Assembly (NCBI GenBank): GCA_003762875.1
Contig: RIBL01000016.1
Location: forward strand, 1 to 64,000
From: Muribaculaceae bacterium Isolate-110 (HZI)
Lineage (GTDB): Bacteria; Bacteroidota; Bacteroidia; Bacteroidales; Muribaculaceae
Direction: 5' to 3'
DNA: 64,000 nt
The notes beneath the pieces were generated by a model. The model saw nothing but the letters and a program-made list of their open reading frames with translations, was not told the DNA's origin and ran no database searches. Shown one piece after another: positions 7,632-15,088 of this stretch (positions within the stretch are counted from its first letter, which is position 1; every line of letters begins with the position of its first letter). The translations under genes and the position numbers were made by a program.

Positions 7632-8924
7632 TTATGGTTTAAGAGCAGCAAGTGGTATTACTTTTACGCCATCATTGCGGGTATAGGCCATTGTGCCTCC
7701 TGTGAGGATAATCAACAGATCCGGTTCTCTAATGGGCATCTGCTTTTCTGCCTTGTTTTTCTCACGGATGAGTTCTTTGATTTTTAGCAGGTGTTCTGCA
7801 CCTTTTTCAATTTCCATGCTGCCAAGTTTGCATTCTATCAGAGCATATCTGCCATCTGGCAGATGAAGGACTACGTCAGCCTCCAGTCCATATCTATCAC
7901 GATAATAGGAGATTTGACTGTCAAGGTCAATCGTATATGCACGAAGATCACGAATACACATCTGCTCAAAAATGAAACCGAAGGTCTTTAACTGCATTTT
8001 CAGCGCATCCGGAGTTAGACCAAGTGCGGCTACCGCAATAGAGGGATCACAGAATCCCCGCTTGGGCGCACTGCGAATAGTCGTTTTACTTCTGATTGCC
8101 GGACACCATGCCTCTATATCTTGAATTACGAACAAACGTTCCAGAGCTGTGATGTAATCATCAAGAGTCGGAATACTGCAATTGATATCTTTAGATGCCG
8201 TTATGTCTTCAAGCATGGATGTCTTCTTAGCCAAAGTGGAAATATTCCGGGCATATGATTTCAAAATTTGTCTTGATAGCTTTTCATCACGATTCTTTCC
8301 ATCAATGCGAGAAATATCTTTAGCACAAACACTATTGATGTAGTTACGGGCTACCAACAGCTGCGCGGCAGGAGTATTGCCATTGAGAGACGCAGGCCAT
8401 CCCCCTCGGCAAGCCGCAAAAATTAAATCTTCAATTGACAGTTTTGATGTTGCGCCGTCAAAATCATAATCAGCATTGTTAAACAATTCCGAAATTGACA
8501 CTTGTCCAGATGACTCTTTAGACTCCCATAAACTCATGGGTAGCATTCTGAGAGTAGCAATACGTCCCGTTCCTGAATGTTTGATTTTGTCTTGTGGCAC
8601 GGTGTTAGATCCTGTAAGAATGAACTGTCCCGGTTTACTGCGTTTATCAACCATCGTACGTACTGAATCCCAAAGGACAGGTATGTCCTGCCACTCATCG
8701 ATAAGACGAGGCGTTTCGCCGTTAAGCAAAAGCGATGGTTTTGATTGAGCGGTGACGAGATAGTCTTCTTGCATATCCGGATCTTGCAATTTTATAACGC
8801 TCTTAGCCATTTGTTCCGCGGTTGTAGTCTTTCCACACCACTTAGGCCCTTCTATCAAAACTGCTCCAAAAGCGTCTAATAGAAGATGTAATATTGGGTC
8901 CGCGGTTCGAGATAAGTATTCCAT
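7632..8924 (-). CDS. AAA-family ATPase with DUF4143 region
   Basis: 430 aa from the ATG at 8924; a TTG six codons upstream is rejected. The AAA_14-type P-loop is EGPKWCGKTTTA at residues 25-36 and the Walker B stretch is RLIDEWQDIP near 72. The sensor-like VLTGSN-type segment is ILTGSNTVPQ. The DUF4143 half follows, with a C-terminal DVVLHLPDGRYALIECKLG that fits a PD-(D/E)xK fold (D, then ExK). Such proteins are common in Bacteroidetes accessory DNA, and their targets are unknown. It is upstream of a 178-aa unknown gene, and two 23-bp direct repeats precede it. Confidence 0.85.
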   Translation of the reverse strand: MEYLSRTADPILHLLLDAFGAVLIEGPKWCGKTTTAEQMAKSVIKLQDPDMQEDYLVTAQSKPSLLLNGETPRLIDEWQDIPVLWDSVRTMVDKRSKPGQFILTGSNTVPQDKIKHSGTGRIATLRMLPMSLWESKESSGQVSISELFNNADYDFDGATSKLSIEDLIFAACRGGWPASLNGNTPAAQLLVARNYINSVCAKDISRIDGKNRDEKLSRQILKSYARNISTLAKKTSMLEDITASKDINCSIPTLDDYITALERLFVIQDIEAWCPAIRSKTTIRSAPKRGFCDPSIAVAALGLTPDALKMQLKTFGFIFEQMCIRDLRAYTIDLDSQISYYRDRYGLEADVVLHLPDGRYALIECKLGSMEIEKGAEHLLKIKELIREKNKAEKQMPIREPDLLIILTGGTMAYTRNDGVKVIPLAALKP

Positions 8925-8974
8925 AAACTGTATTTTGCGCAAAGCTACTAATAATTAACGATATTCGCAAGAGA

Positions 8975-9013
8975 TTTGGTGTTTTTGGGGTGATTTGTTT
9001 GGTGTTTTTGGGG
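8975..9013. repeat. Two 23-bp-period direct repeats upstream of the AAA gene
   Basis: TTTGGTGTTTTTGGGG occurs at 8975-8990 and again at 8998-9013, each followed by a near-identical GATT. The pair lies 50-90 bp upstream of the AAA gene start (minus strand) and right after the integrase gene. It is probably an operator or an element-borne binding site. Confidence 0.6.
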
Positions 9014-9051
9014 CGATTCGCTTTTATTATTTGGGATATTTCACTTGGAAG

Positions 9052-10158
9052 TTATTTCAGCGAGATGGAATTAGCGGCATCGCGCTTCTTTTGGTTCACG
9101 ACCTCTGCATAGATCTGGGTGGTGGCCACGTTTTTATGCGTTAGCATTTTGCTGACAGTGTAGATGTCGGTGCCGTTGGTAATCAGGAGTGTAGCGTATG
9201 TGTGGCGCAATCCGTGAAAGGTAATCGTCTTCTTGATACCGGCATCTTTGAGCCATTTCTTGAACGGCTCACGGGTGTGGGCGCGACTCAGTCCTTTGAA
9301 TACCATGCCGCGACCTTGTTCGCCGCAATAAGAGAGGGCTTCATCGCTCAACGGTAATGTTGCCTGAGTCTTGGTCTTTTGGGTTCGGATACGCATACAG
9401 TAGCCGCCATCGGGTGACAGCTCGATGTTCTCCCAACGGAGTTGGAGAATGTCGCTGATGCGAAGTCCTGTCATGCAGGCGAAAAGTGATGCTCGTTTCA
9501 GAACATCAACTTTACAAGGTGTAGTTGCTAACTTCTTCACCTCCTCGATTTCGAGATAGTTGATTTTCGGTTCTTCCCAGTCGATGCGGTCGAGATAGTC
9601 ATTGACATTTTCCCGTAGCCAGCCTTCTTTGTATGCCAATTTCAACAATGCTCGGAAGGTGGACCAGTATCCGGCGGCAGAGTTGCGTGAGATTATGTTG
9701 CCCGTTTGTTTCACCCGGATTCTGAGAATGTAGGTGCGGAAGTCGTTACACAGTCCGATAGTCACGTCTTTCATCAGACATCTGCCATTACAGAAATCTT
9801 TGAAGTGCTTATATACGATTTCCCATTTCTGATATTTCTCTTTGGTCTTGCTCTCGAAGTATTCAAGGAAGTCCGACTGCTTCTTGGTGCGGTCGAGGAA
9901 CCCGAACTCCTCATTGATGATAGCCAGTTCGCGGGTGGCACGGATGCCACGGGCTTTAAGCATGATTTCCTCGTTGTAGTCAAGTTCAAACTTATCCTTA
10001 GGATTGCCGATGAGATACAGACCGAGAAACTCTCGGCGAGACATCTTTTTGATGTGCGGATTCCAGATGGGAGGGTAGTAGTCAAGATAGAGCGACAGTT
10101 TGCCGCTGCGGAGTTTTTCTTTTCGTAGGGTCACTTTGGTGATGGTTGCAGATTCCAT
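9052..10158 (-). CDS. Tyrosine site-specific integrase, element 1
   Basis: 368 aa, the usual length for Bacteroides element integrases. An N-terminal arm-binding region and a core-binding SAM-like domain (residues about 95-190) precede the catalytic domain. Catalytic residues: R233 (TGLRISD), K261, H315 and R318 (HGLRH), H341 and the nucleophile Y350 (TTQIYAEV). It probably integrates and excises element 1 at the mnmE-derived att site at 11392-11403. It is about half identical by eye to the element 2 integrase (31924-33033), with the same gene order next to the four-HTH regulator, so both probably recognise the mnmE 3' end. Confidence 0.93.
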   Translation of the reverse strand: MESATITKVTLRKEKLRSGKLSLYLDYYPPIWNPHIKKMSRREFLGLYLIGNPKDKFELDYNEEIMLKARGIRATRELAIINEEFGFLDRTKKQSDFLEYFESKTKEKYQKWEIVYKHFKDFCNGRCLMKDVTIGLCNDFRTYILRIRVKQTGNIISRNSAAGYWSTFRALLKLAYKEGWLRENVNDYLDRIDWEEPKINYLEIEEVKKLATTPCKVDVLKRASLFACMTGLRISDILQLRWENIELSPDGGYCMRIRTQKTKTQATLPLSDEALSYCGEQGRGMVFKGLSRAHTREPFKKWLKDAGIKKTITFHGLRHTYATLLITNGTDIYTVSKMLTHKNVATTQIYAEVVNQKKRDAANSISLK

Positions 10159-10226
10159 ATTTCTTTGTTTTAGATTTATAATGTGTAAGGGAAAGAGGTG
10201 GTTGCCCGGTGAGAGAAATCACCGGA

Positions 10227-11138
10227 TTATAACTCAATCTTTGGGTTGAATAACTTGGCTAACTCTTTGGCGTTCAGTTTGACATACTTGCCGCAACGGA
10301 GTTTGGTTATCTTGTATGTTTTGACATGGTGATACAGTTGGTCACGGGTCAATGAGTATTTATCCATGGCATCAGCCACCGAAATAAACTCTACATCCTC
10401 GGCTGACTTGGCACCCTTGGCTACATCAAAGTGGTATTGGGAGTAATAGACCTTCGAACCCTCCTTGCGCTTCGGAATACCGATTTTGGAGACAAGAGAA
10501 TATATTGCCGAGAGAGTCATGCCATACTTGGACTGAATATCCTCGACAGAATACCACTCCGTAATTTCCGGATTCTCCTTTTTCGCCGAGAAAATCCGGT
10601 CGATATGGCTCTTGCTGAAATACACCTTACCACGAAGGATTGTCTTAGGCACATTGTTCTCAGCAACGACCTTGTATATCCACGAATCCTTCACTCCGAA
10701 CTTCTCACGAATTTCGGCACGGGTATAGAAATCAGATATTGACTTCGGTTTCCTTTCAGTGGATGCAGACAGATCTGTTTCTTTCGGAGTAAGAAAATTA
10801 AACATCGCCAGAATATCGGCTTTGCTGATAAGAGTCTTTCGTCCGATTCTCGTCACTTTGATTTTACCACGGTTGATGCTGTCATAAATATATGTCCGGC
10901 ACACACCGAGAAATTGCGCCGTTTCTGTCGGAGTCAAGAAATCCTTATCACGGCTTTTTCGGTCGGGATTACACTGGCTGGTTTCCTGATTGGAAAGAGC
11001 CATCTTCTTTTGCCTCATGCGCTCCTTATAGGAATGTTCCGCGCATCGCTTCGAGCAGAAACGTGTAACCGTTGTCTGAGCCATAAAACGGTTGCCACAC
11101 CACTCGCAAATTCTTTCAATTTTAATGTTGCTACTCAT
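10227..11138 (-). CDS. Zinc-motif protein with four tandem excisionase-type HTH modules, element 1
   Basis: 303 aa. The N-terminus has C11, C14, C28 and C32 (CEWC...CSKRC), a likely zinc site. Four MerR/excisionase-like HTH modules follow at about residues 67-112, 137-183, 195-240 and 251-296. Each has the pattern F/W-x-T/S-x2-E/D, a glycine or serine turn, a helix with Y, and a basic wing. This fits a combined excisionase/regulator. The element 2 homolog has the same layout; recognition helices of modules 3 and 4 are nearly identical (MTLSAIY, LTRDQL) while 1 and 2 differ. Four 10-bp-phased repeats lie just upstream (11171-11210). Confidence 0.8.
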   Translation of the reverse strand: MSSNIKIERICEWCGNRFMAQTTVTRFCSKRCAEHSYKERMRQKKMALSNQETSQCNPDRKSRDKDFLTPTETAQFLGVCRTYIYDSINRGKIKVTRIGRKTLISKADILAMFNFLTPKETDLSASTERKPKSISDFYTRAEIREKFGVKDSWIYKVVAENNVPKTILRGKVYFSKSHIDRIFSAKKENPEITEWYSVEDIQSKYGMTLSAIYSLVSKIGIPKRKEGSKVYYSQYHFDVAKGAKSAEDVEFISVADAMDKYSLTRDQLYHHVKTYKITKLRCGKYVKLNAKELAKLFNPKIEL

Positions 11139-11170
11139 TTCGTTGGTGTTTATTTCTCCTTAGTTTGTTC

Positions 11171-11210
11171 GTGCGCGTCCGTTGACGTCCGTCCACGTCC
11201 GCGAACCTCC
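11171..11210. repeat. Four 10-bp-phased repeats upstream of the element 1 regulator
   Basis: GTCC occurs at 11177, 11187 and 11197 and CTCC at 11207, each the end of a 10-bp unit beginning with G. In the first three units the shared part is CGTCC. The array starts 33 bp upstream of the regulator start codon. The equivalent array in element 2 (34081-34120) has the same period and copy number but GTCT instead of GTCC. Confidence 0.75.
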
Positions 11211-11249
11211 ACCACCTTACTGACGCTTGGGGTGAAATGAGTCGCTGTC

Positions 11250-11269
11250 GTACAAAATCCGTACAAAAT
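11250..11269. repeat. Paired GTACAAAAT repeats near the att site (element 1)
   Basis: GTACAAAAT occurs at 11250-11258 and 11261-11269 (11-bp period), with a degenerate third copy (GCATAAAA) one step on. A matching pair, TACAAAT/TACAAAA with 11-bp period, lies at the same place in element 2 (34166-34183). The position between regulator gene and att site suggests integrase arm sites or excisionase sites. Confidence 0.5.
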
Positions 11270-11279
11270 AGTGCATAAA

Positions 11280-11315
11280 AACGCCTAACACTGACAGTTA
11301 TCAGCATTAGGCGTT
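11280..11315. terminator. Hairpin near the element 1/element 2 junction
   Basis: AACGCCTAA (11280-11288) pairs perfectly with TTAGGCGTT (11307-11315) and contains an inner CTGA/TCAG stem. It is flanked by an A-run on the left and T-rich sequence on the right. It probably insulates the element end, like the 34234-34261 hairpin at the end of element 2. Confidence 0.5.
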
Positions 11316-11391
11316 CTTGTAAGATTTAAGTTTTATCGTTCAGTAACAGTCAATTGCTATCAATATAACGCATTGATAATCAACTAATTAC

Positions 11392-11403
11392 TTGCCGATG
11401 CAG
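11392..11403. other. Attachment-site copy derived from the mnmE 3' end (junction of elements 1 and 2)
   Basis: TTGCCGATGCAG is identical to 34306-34317 inside mnmE. On the minus strand the copy here reads TGC ATC GGC AAG TAA, the MnmE ending CIGK-stop, whereas the live gene has AAA TAG at the last two codons. No mnmE body is attached. The simplest reading is that it is the att site left between two elements inserted in tandem at mnmE. Confidence 0.75.
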
Positions 11404-11620
11404 TGCATAGAACTATTTGTCGCTCAAAGGATTGCGGTACTTCCGTTACAAAACCGCATTTCGGCGGCAATCCTTAGCTTATCAACTTTCAAAAATCACA
11501 TCCCAGACCCTTCACGGGTCTGCTTCTTTGTGGATACAAAATTAACGATTTTCAGCGAGAAAAACAAATTGATACAACAAATATTACGGCCTGAATGTTG
11601 CTAATATAGGAAACTTTTAT
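11404..11620. other. Gene-free left end of element 2
   Basis: No convincing gene is present in the 11139-11649 stretch. Besides the repeats and att copy above, this part contains an inverted repeat AAGGATTGC (11427-11435) / GCAATCCTT (11467-11475). It also has a compact terminator-like hairpin, CAGACCC (11504-11510) / GGGTCTG (11516-11522), followed by T-rich sequence. Confidence 0.5.
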
Positions 11621-11628
11621 TAACTTTG
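11597..11628 (+). promoter_or_regulatory. Promoter of the HTH-DUF3791/DUF3990 operon
   Basis: TAACTTTG at 11621-11628 matches TAnnTTTG, with GTTG at 11597-11600 about 20 bp upstream as a -33 element. The expected start of transcription is about 15 bp before the ATG at 11650, so the leader is very short. Confidence 0.6.
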
Positions 11629-11649
11629 CATATGATAATATGAATAGCT

Positions 11650-12078
11650 ATGGCTGATAGATTCGATGAAATAGGGACTCTTTTTCTCCAGCGGAGAAAA
11701 GAGCTTGGACTTACCCAAGAACAGTTGGGCGAGAAGGTCGGTGTGACTAAATCGGAAATTTCAAAGATTGAGAACGGCAGAGGTATCACGTTCTCGACAA
11801 TCAATAAATTGTCCGAAGCATTAGGAGTGTCTGCACATGTAGAGTTGAAACCTAAGGATTCTGTTTCATCCGATGTGATTCATTATATAGTAATGAGCCT
11901 TGGTCTGTTTGCTCGCAAATACAAATTGACAAAAAAGGAGGCTTGTAATTACCTCTCCCGTTTCAAAGGTTTGGATTTCTCAATTCGGAATTATGAAGCG
12001 GAACATCAGCTGTCGCTACAGGAGTGTGTGGAAGATATGGCTGCAATCTGTCAAAGAAATGGAGGTGCAGTGTCATGA
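11650..12078 (+). CDS. XRE-type HTH fused to a DUF3791 domain (putative antitoxin)
   Basis: 142 aa. Residues 8-65 form an XRE HTH (FLQRRKELGLTQEQLGEKVG, SEISKIENGRG, then LSEALGVSAHVELKP). Residues 75-135 match the small DUF3791 domain (IHYIVMSLGLFARKYKLTKK, then the LSRFKGLDF segment). DUF3791 proteins are normally encoded next to DUF3990 proteins, as here; fusion to a DNA-binding domain suggests an autoregulating antitoxin (inference). The stop overlaps the DUF3990 start (ATGA at 12075-12078), and GGAGG at 12061-12065 is an unusually clear ribosome site for Bacteroidetes. Confidence 0.8.
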   Translation: MADRFDEIGTLFLQRRKELGLTQEQLGEKVGVTKSEISKIENGRGITFSTINKLSEALGVSAHVELKPKDSVSSDVIHYIVMSLGLFARKYKLTKKEACNYLSRFKGLDFSIRNYEAEHQLSLQECVEDMAAICQRNGGAVS

Positions 12079-12548
12079 TACTCTACCACGGTTCAAATCA
12101 ACCGATAGCCGAAATTGATTTGTCGCAAGGCAAGAAATTCAAGGACTTTGGACAAGGATTCTATACCACCCACATCAAGGAACAGGCCGTATATTGGTCA
12201 CGTCGAATTGCTGAACGCTTTGGCGGAACACCAACTGTTACAGAATTTGAGTTTGATCTTGATGAAGCTGTAGCAGCCGGATTGAATGTAAAGGTGTTTG
12301 ATAATCCGGATAAGGAGTGGGCACTGTTTGTAATGGCAAACCGCAAGCAGGAAGGAGAACAATTCCATCACGAATACGACATAGTTATTGGGCCGGTCGC
12401 GGATGATAATATGGCTCGTCTCTTCGGACTCTATGATATGGAAATCATCGACCTTGATGCCGTTGTAGCAGGGCTGATTTATAAAGACCTAAATTCTCAG
12501 TACTTCTTTGCTACAGAAGAATCTCTCAAATACATAAAACGGATATGA
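12075..12548 (+). CDS. DUF3990 protein, ADP-ribosyltransferase-like (putative toxin)
   Basis: 157 aa from the ATG at 12075; a start at 12024 in the same frame would lie deep in the upstream gene and is rejected. It begins MILYHGSN, the conserved Y-H-G-S opening of DUF3990, a family placed with ADP-ribosyltransferase folds. GQGFYTT near residue 32 and EYDIVIGPVADD near 98 are other family blocks. It sits between two DUF3791 genes with 4-bp overlaps on both sides, the layout of a tightly coupled toxin-antitoxin module. Toxicity and target are inferred, not shown. Confidence 0.8.
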   Translation: MILYHGSNQPIAEIDLSQGKKFKDFGQGFYTTHIKEQAVYWSRRIAERFGGTPTVTEFEFDLDEAVAAGLNVKVFDNPDKEWALFVMANRKQEGEQFHHEYDIVIGPVADDNMARLFGLYDMEIIDLDAVVAGLIYKDLNSQYFFATEESLKYIKRI

Positions 12549-12787
12549 AACAGACAAACAATAATTTTGATTTCCTTGTAGAATACATCACAGCACGAGT
12601 GGTGGAATGGATTATGAGAGACCAGAATATTGGCCTTGAGGAAGCGCTGCTTTTGTTTCATAATTCAGAAACGTTCGACAAACTCTGTGAAAAACGGACT
12701 GATTTATATATTGAGAGTCCGGCGTATATCTATGATTTGTTAAAAGAAGAATTACGTCGTGGCACTCTTCGCGGCATGACAGAATAA
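12545..12787 (+). CDS. Stand-alone DUF3791 protein
   Basis: 80 aa. FLVEYITARVVEWIMRDQNI is followed by a LLFHNSETFDKL segment and a short C-terminal helix, matching small DUF3791 proteins. It overlaps DUF3990 by 4 bp (ATGA). It resembles the C-terminal domain of the HTH fusion at 11650-12078, so the operon holds two DUF3791 copies flanking one DUF3990. It probably completes the antitoxin or a regulatory complex. Confidence 0.75.
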   Translation: MKQTNNNFDFLVEYITARVVEWIMRDQNIGLEEALLLFHNSETFDKLCEKRTDLYIESPAYIYDLLKEELRRGTLRGMTE

Positions 12788-12803
12788 AATATAAAATCGT
12801 GCA

Positions 12804-13142
12804 ATGAGCCTATTTCTATATCCTGTCAGCACAAGCGAGATTGAAGTTATCAAAGATGCCCCAAGCATCTACTGTTCCTATGGAGATATGGATACACTCC
12901 AGAACTTTAAGTTATGGATGGACTCAATTACTTTGGATGATAATGGATGCTGTATGGACAGCAAACAACTACAGTATGAATTAGAAGACTGTCTGTTTCA
13001 TCATAATGAAGTCATTGAATCAATAAAAGAAGAATATACCTTTGATAAATCATATGCGAATGATTTGATTGAATTGTTTGAGCAATATATAAAACTCTTG
13101 ACCTTTGCCGTTGATGGTGGTTACGGATTGAGATGGAGTTGA
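12804..13142 (+). CDS. Unidentified 112-aa acidic protein
   Basis: 112 aa, strongly acidic, with no TM helix, signal or known motif. A short Cys-Cys pair (GCCMDSKQ) lies near residue 50, and the C-terminal half is helical (NDLIELFEQYIKLL). It starts 17 bp after the DUF3791 gene and overlaps the possible early start of the next gene, so it is likely in the same transcript. Small acidic proteins in such loci are sometimes immunity proteins, but nothing here proves that. Confidence 0.6.
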   Translation: MSLFLYPVSTSEIEVIKDAPSIYCSYGDMDTLQNFKLWMDSITLDDNGCCMDSKQLQYELEDCLFHHNEVIESIKEEYTFDKSYANDLIELFEQYIKLLTFAVDGGYGLRWS

Positions 13143-13159
13143 AAATAACACCGAAAAAT

Positions 13160-13659
13160 ATGGAAATGAAAGAAGTAAAACTTGACATATTTGAATTGGG
13201 CTACTTGCTCTATGCATGTTTCGCGGGTCTCATCTGCGCTCCGGCACAATCGGTAGATTCGTTGACGAATGGTATGATATTCTCACTCCTACAGAGCGAA
13301 TGCAACTTTTCGAGTGGACAATCCGACTCACATACGATGAACGTTGGAACAGCAAGGAAGAAAACTACAAACCGCACTTCGAGCCGGATAGCCGTTGCTG
13401 TGGCGAGGATATAATGTTTGTTCATCGCTACCATCCTTACAACCAATACAAAGTAACGATTGAAGTTGATGGCAAAGAGGAAACCTTCGATACGTTCCTG
13501 CTCAATGGCCGATACTATATTAACACCAGTCAGTTCTTCGCGACTGAAGATGCCAAAGAGATTCGCCACAATCCCAATCCCGATTGGCAGGACTTCATGC
13601 ATCCCGGCGTTGACTACGACCGCAATATAATTGAAAAATACTCTGACATAATCCAATAA
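13160..13659 (+). pseudogene. Unidentified gene interrupted by an apparent 1-nt deletion
   Basis: Two overlapping frames read as one protein. Frame 2 from ATG 13160 (or 13133) gives KLDIFELGYLLYACF and then runs into low-quality sequence that stops at 13414. Frame 1 carries FRGSHLRSGTIGRF and continues as a well-formed 147-aa sequence to 13659 (WYDILTP, PNPDWQDFMHPG). One extra T in the TTT run at 13219-13221 would join them. If the frameshift is real, the gene is damaged or uses the internal ATG at 13216, which has no clear ribosome site. The family is not recognised. It ends 19 bp before the ApeA-like gene. Confidence 0.6.
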
Positions 13660-13678
13660 CGGATGCCATAATTTGGAT

Positions 13679-15004
13679 ATGTTGAACGAAACAATAGAAT
13701 ATAAAGGTTATTGGTGGCTACCTTCTACCCCGGATAAGAAGGTAGCAGGTACTCTTAAATACATACCTAATGATAGTATCCGGTTGGAGGTGATTGGTTC
13801 ATTAGGAACAGACGATGAGATACTTAATGAATTGCATGGAGATGAAAGCATAAGTGTCATTCACGGTTTCACCTCTGATGCCAAGCATATTTCGCTATTC
13901 AACTGCTTCTCATCGGGTAGCCTGAATTTTAGCTGTAATTTCCCAATAATGAGATATTCTTGCAGCCATCTCTTCGTTGGGATCCACATGAATGCTTTTG
14001 ATGATGAGTGCTTTTTTAAGGCAACTATTCAAATGTCGGAGTTAAGCCTATGGTGTTTCCCCGGTGCGCTTCAAACCACATTAACTAAAAAGGAGGAAAG
14101 TTCGGATTATACGGCGGTTTCGATTTCATGGGCAACGGATAGGCCTTATATAAACTCTCTGACGTTCGAGGATTTTAAGTTGTCTTTGGAAAGTTGTGTA
14201 AAATACTATGGAGAACATTTGTCCCCGGAAATCAAACAATACACATCTTTAGTACTGGAATCAAATAAGGATAGGTCATTTTCGCAGTTTCGGCGGCTTA
14301 TGTATCTTTTTAAGCAATTCTTGTCTTTGGCTACATTGAGAACGGTCACATTTTCAAGTATAAAATTGTATTGTAAAAACGAGTATCAAGAATTGTCGTC
14401 AGGTCGCCATTATCATGCAATAGATTATATGTTTGTTCAACATGATAAGACCGTACGGCCAACTCTTAATCATTTTGACTGTTTGTTTGATTATAAGACG
14501 ATTCAGAGTTCTTTTGATAGTGTCATCAATAAATGGCTTTCTGAGTCAGACGATATTGCTCCTATCAGAGAGCATATGATAGATTGTATAAAGAGTAAAC
14601 GAATTTTTTCAAGTGTTGATTTCTTGATTGTAGTACAGGCACTTGAAGGATTTTGGTGGCGATTTCGAGATAGTTCATACCGAGAACAGAATAACATATC
14701 ACGAAGGGATAGAGGGACAAACCTTAATACAATTATCACTCAGTTAATCGGAGAATTTGATAGTGTAGGGAGTCGATTAAAACTTAACGAAATTAATATT
14801 CCTGCGGTGGTTGATTCACGACATTATTACTCGCATTTTATGCCCAAAAGCAAGAAGCCAAATGCTCTTGATGGGCTTGAATTATACCATCTTACAAGTC
14901 AACTAAGAAAACTATTGGTTTGTTGTATGCTGGATTTTATGGGTTTTTCACGTGATGAAATGAGAGATATAATCAAATACTGCAATAATAGCATTCTTAG
15001 ATAG
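13679..15004 (+). CDS. ApeA-like HEPN-domain antiphage protein
   Basis: 441 aa from the ATG at 13679; TTG at 13673 is an alternative. An N-terminal beta-rich region (KGYWWLPSTPDKKVAGTL near residue 9) resembles the ApeA N-terminal domain. The C-terminal helical half holds the HEPN RNase motif R-x4-H as R381-H386 (DSRHYYSHF). ApeA of E. coli is a HEPN protein giving abortive-infection-type phage defence. Here it ends 24 bp before the first inversion repeat of the restriction locus, so it is part of a defence island. The nuclease role is inferred from motif and family. Confidence 0.7.
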   Translation: MLNETIEYKGYWWLPSTPDKKVAGTLKYIPNDSIRLEVIGSLGTDDEILNELHGDESISVIHGFTSDAKHISLFNCFSSGSLNFSCNFPIMRYSCSHLFVGIHMNAFDDECFFKATIQMSELSLWCFPGALQTTLTKKEESSDYTAVSISWATDRPYINSLTFEDFKLSLESCVKYYGEHLSPEIKQYTSLVLESNKDRSFSQFRRLMYLFKQFLSLATLRTVTFSSIKLYCKNEYQELSSGRHYHAIDYMFVQHDKTVRPTLNHFDCLFDYKTIQSSFDSVINKWLSESDDIAPIREHMIDCIKSKRIFSSVDFLIVVQALEGFWWRFRDSSYREQNNISRRDRGTNLNTIITQLIGEFDSVGSRLKLNEINIPAVVDSRHYYSHFMPKSKKPNALDGLELYHLTSQLRKLLVCCMLDFMGFSRDEMRDIIKYCNNSILR

Positions 15005-15027
15005 TGGGAAAAGCAATTGCTAATCAT

Positions 15028-15088
15028 TAAATCGCAATTTAGAGGCGATGTCCCGTCAGCTCTACGACTACTGGTTCGTGCAGTTCGA
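15028..15088 (+). repeat. 61-bp inverted repeat, S-gene central crossover site (silent copy)
   Basis: Identical, inverted, to 18230-18290 in hsdS. It starts with the 14-bp core TAAATCGCAATTTA (15028-15041) and continues through codons for the conserved EAMSRQLYDYWFVQF segment. Inversion between the two copies would attach the silent second half at 15042-15758 to the hsdS first half in frame. Confidence 0.85.

Noticed and set aside
11281-11403. A tRNA gene as integration target at the element junction
   Set aside because: No cloverleaf or T-loop consensus is seen. The repeated 12 bp is explained by the mnmE 3' end.
13216-13659. Stand-alone 147-aa gene starting at the ATG of MFRGSHL
   Set aside because: The preceding frame supplies a natural N-terminus when one base is added, and no ribosome site precedes 13216. 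It was kept as the 3' part of a frameshifted gene.
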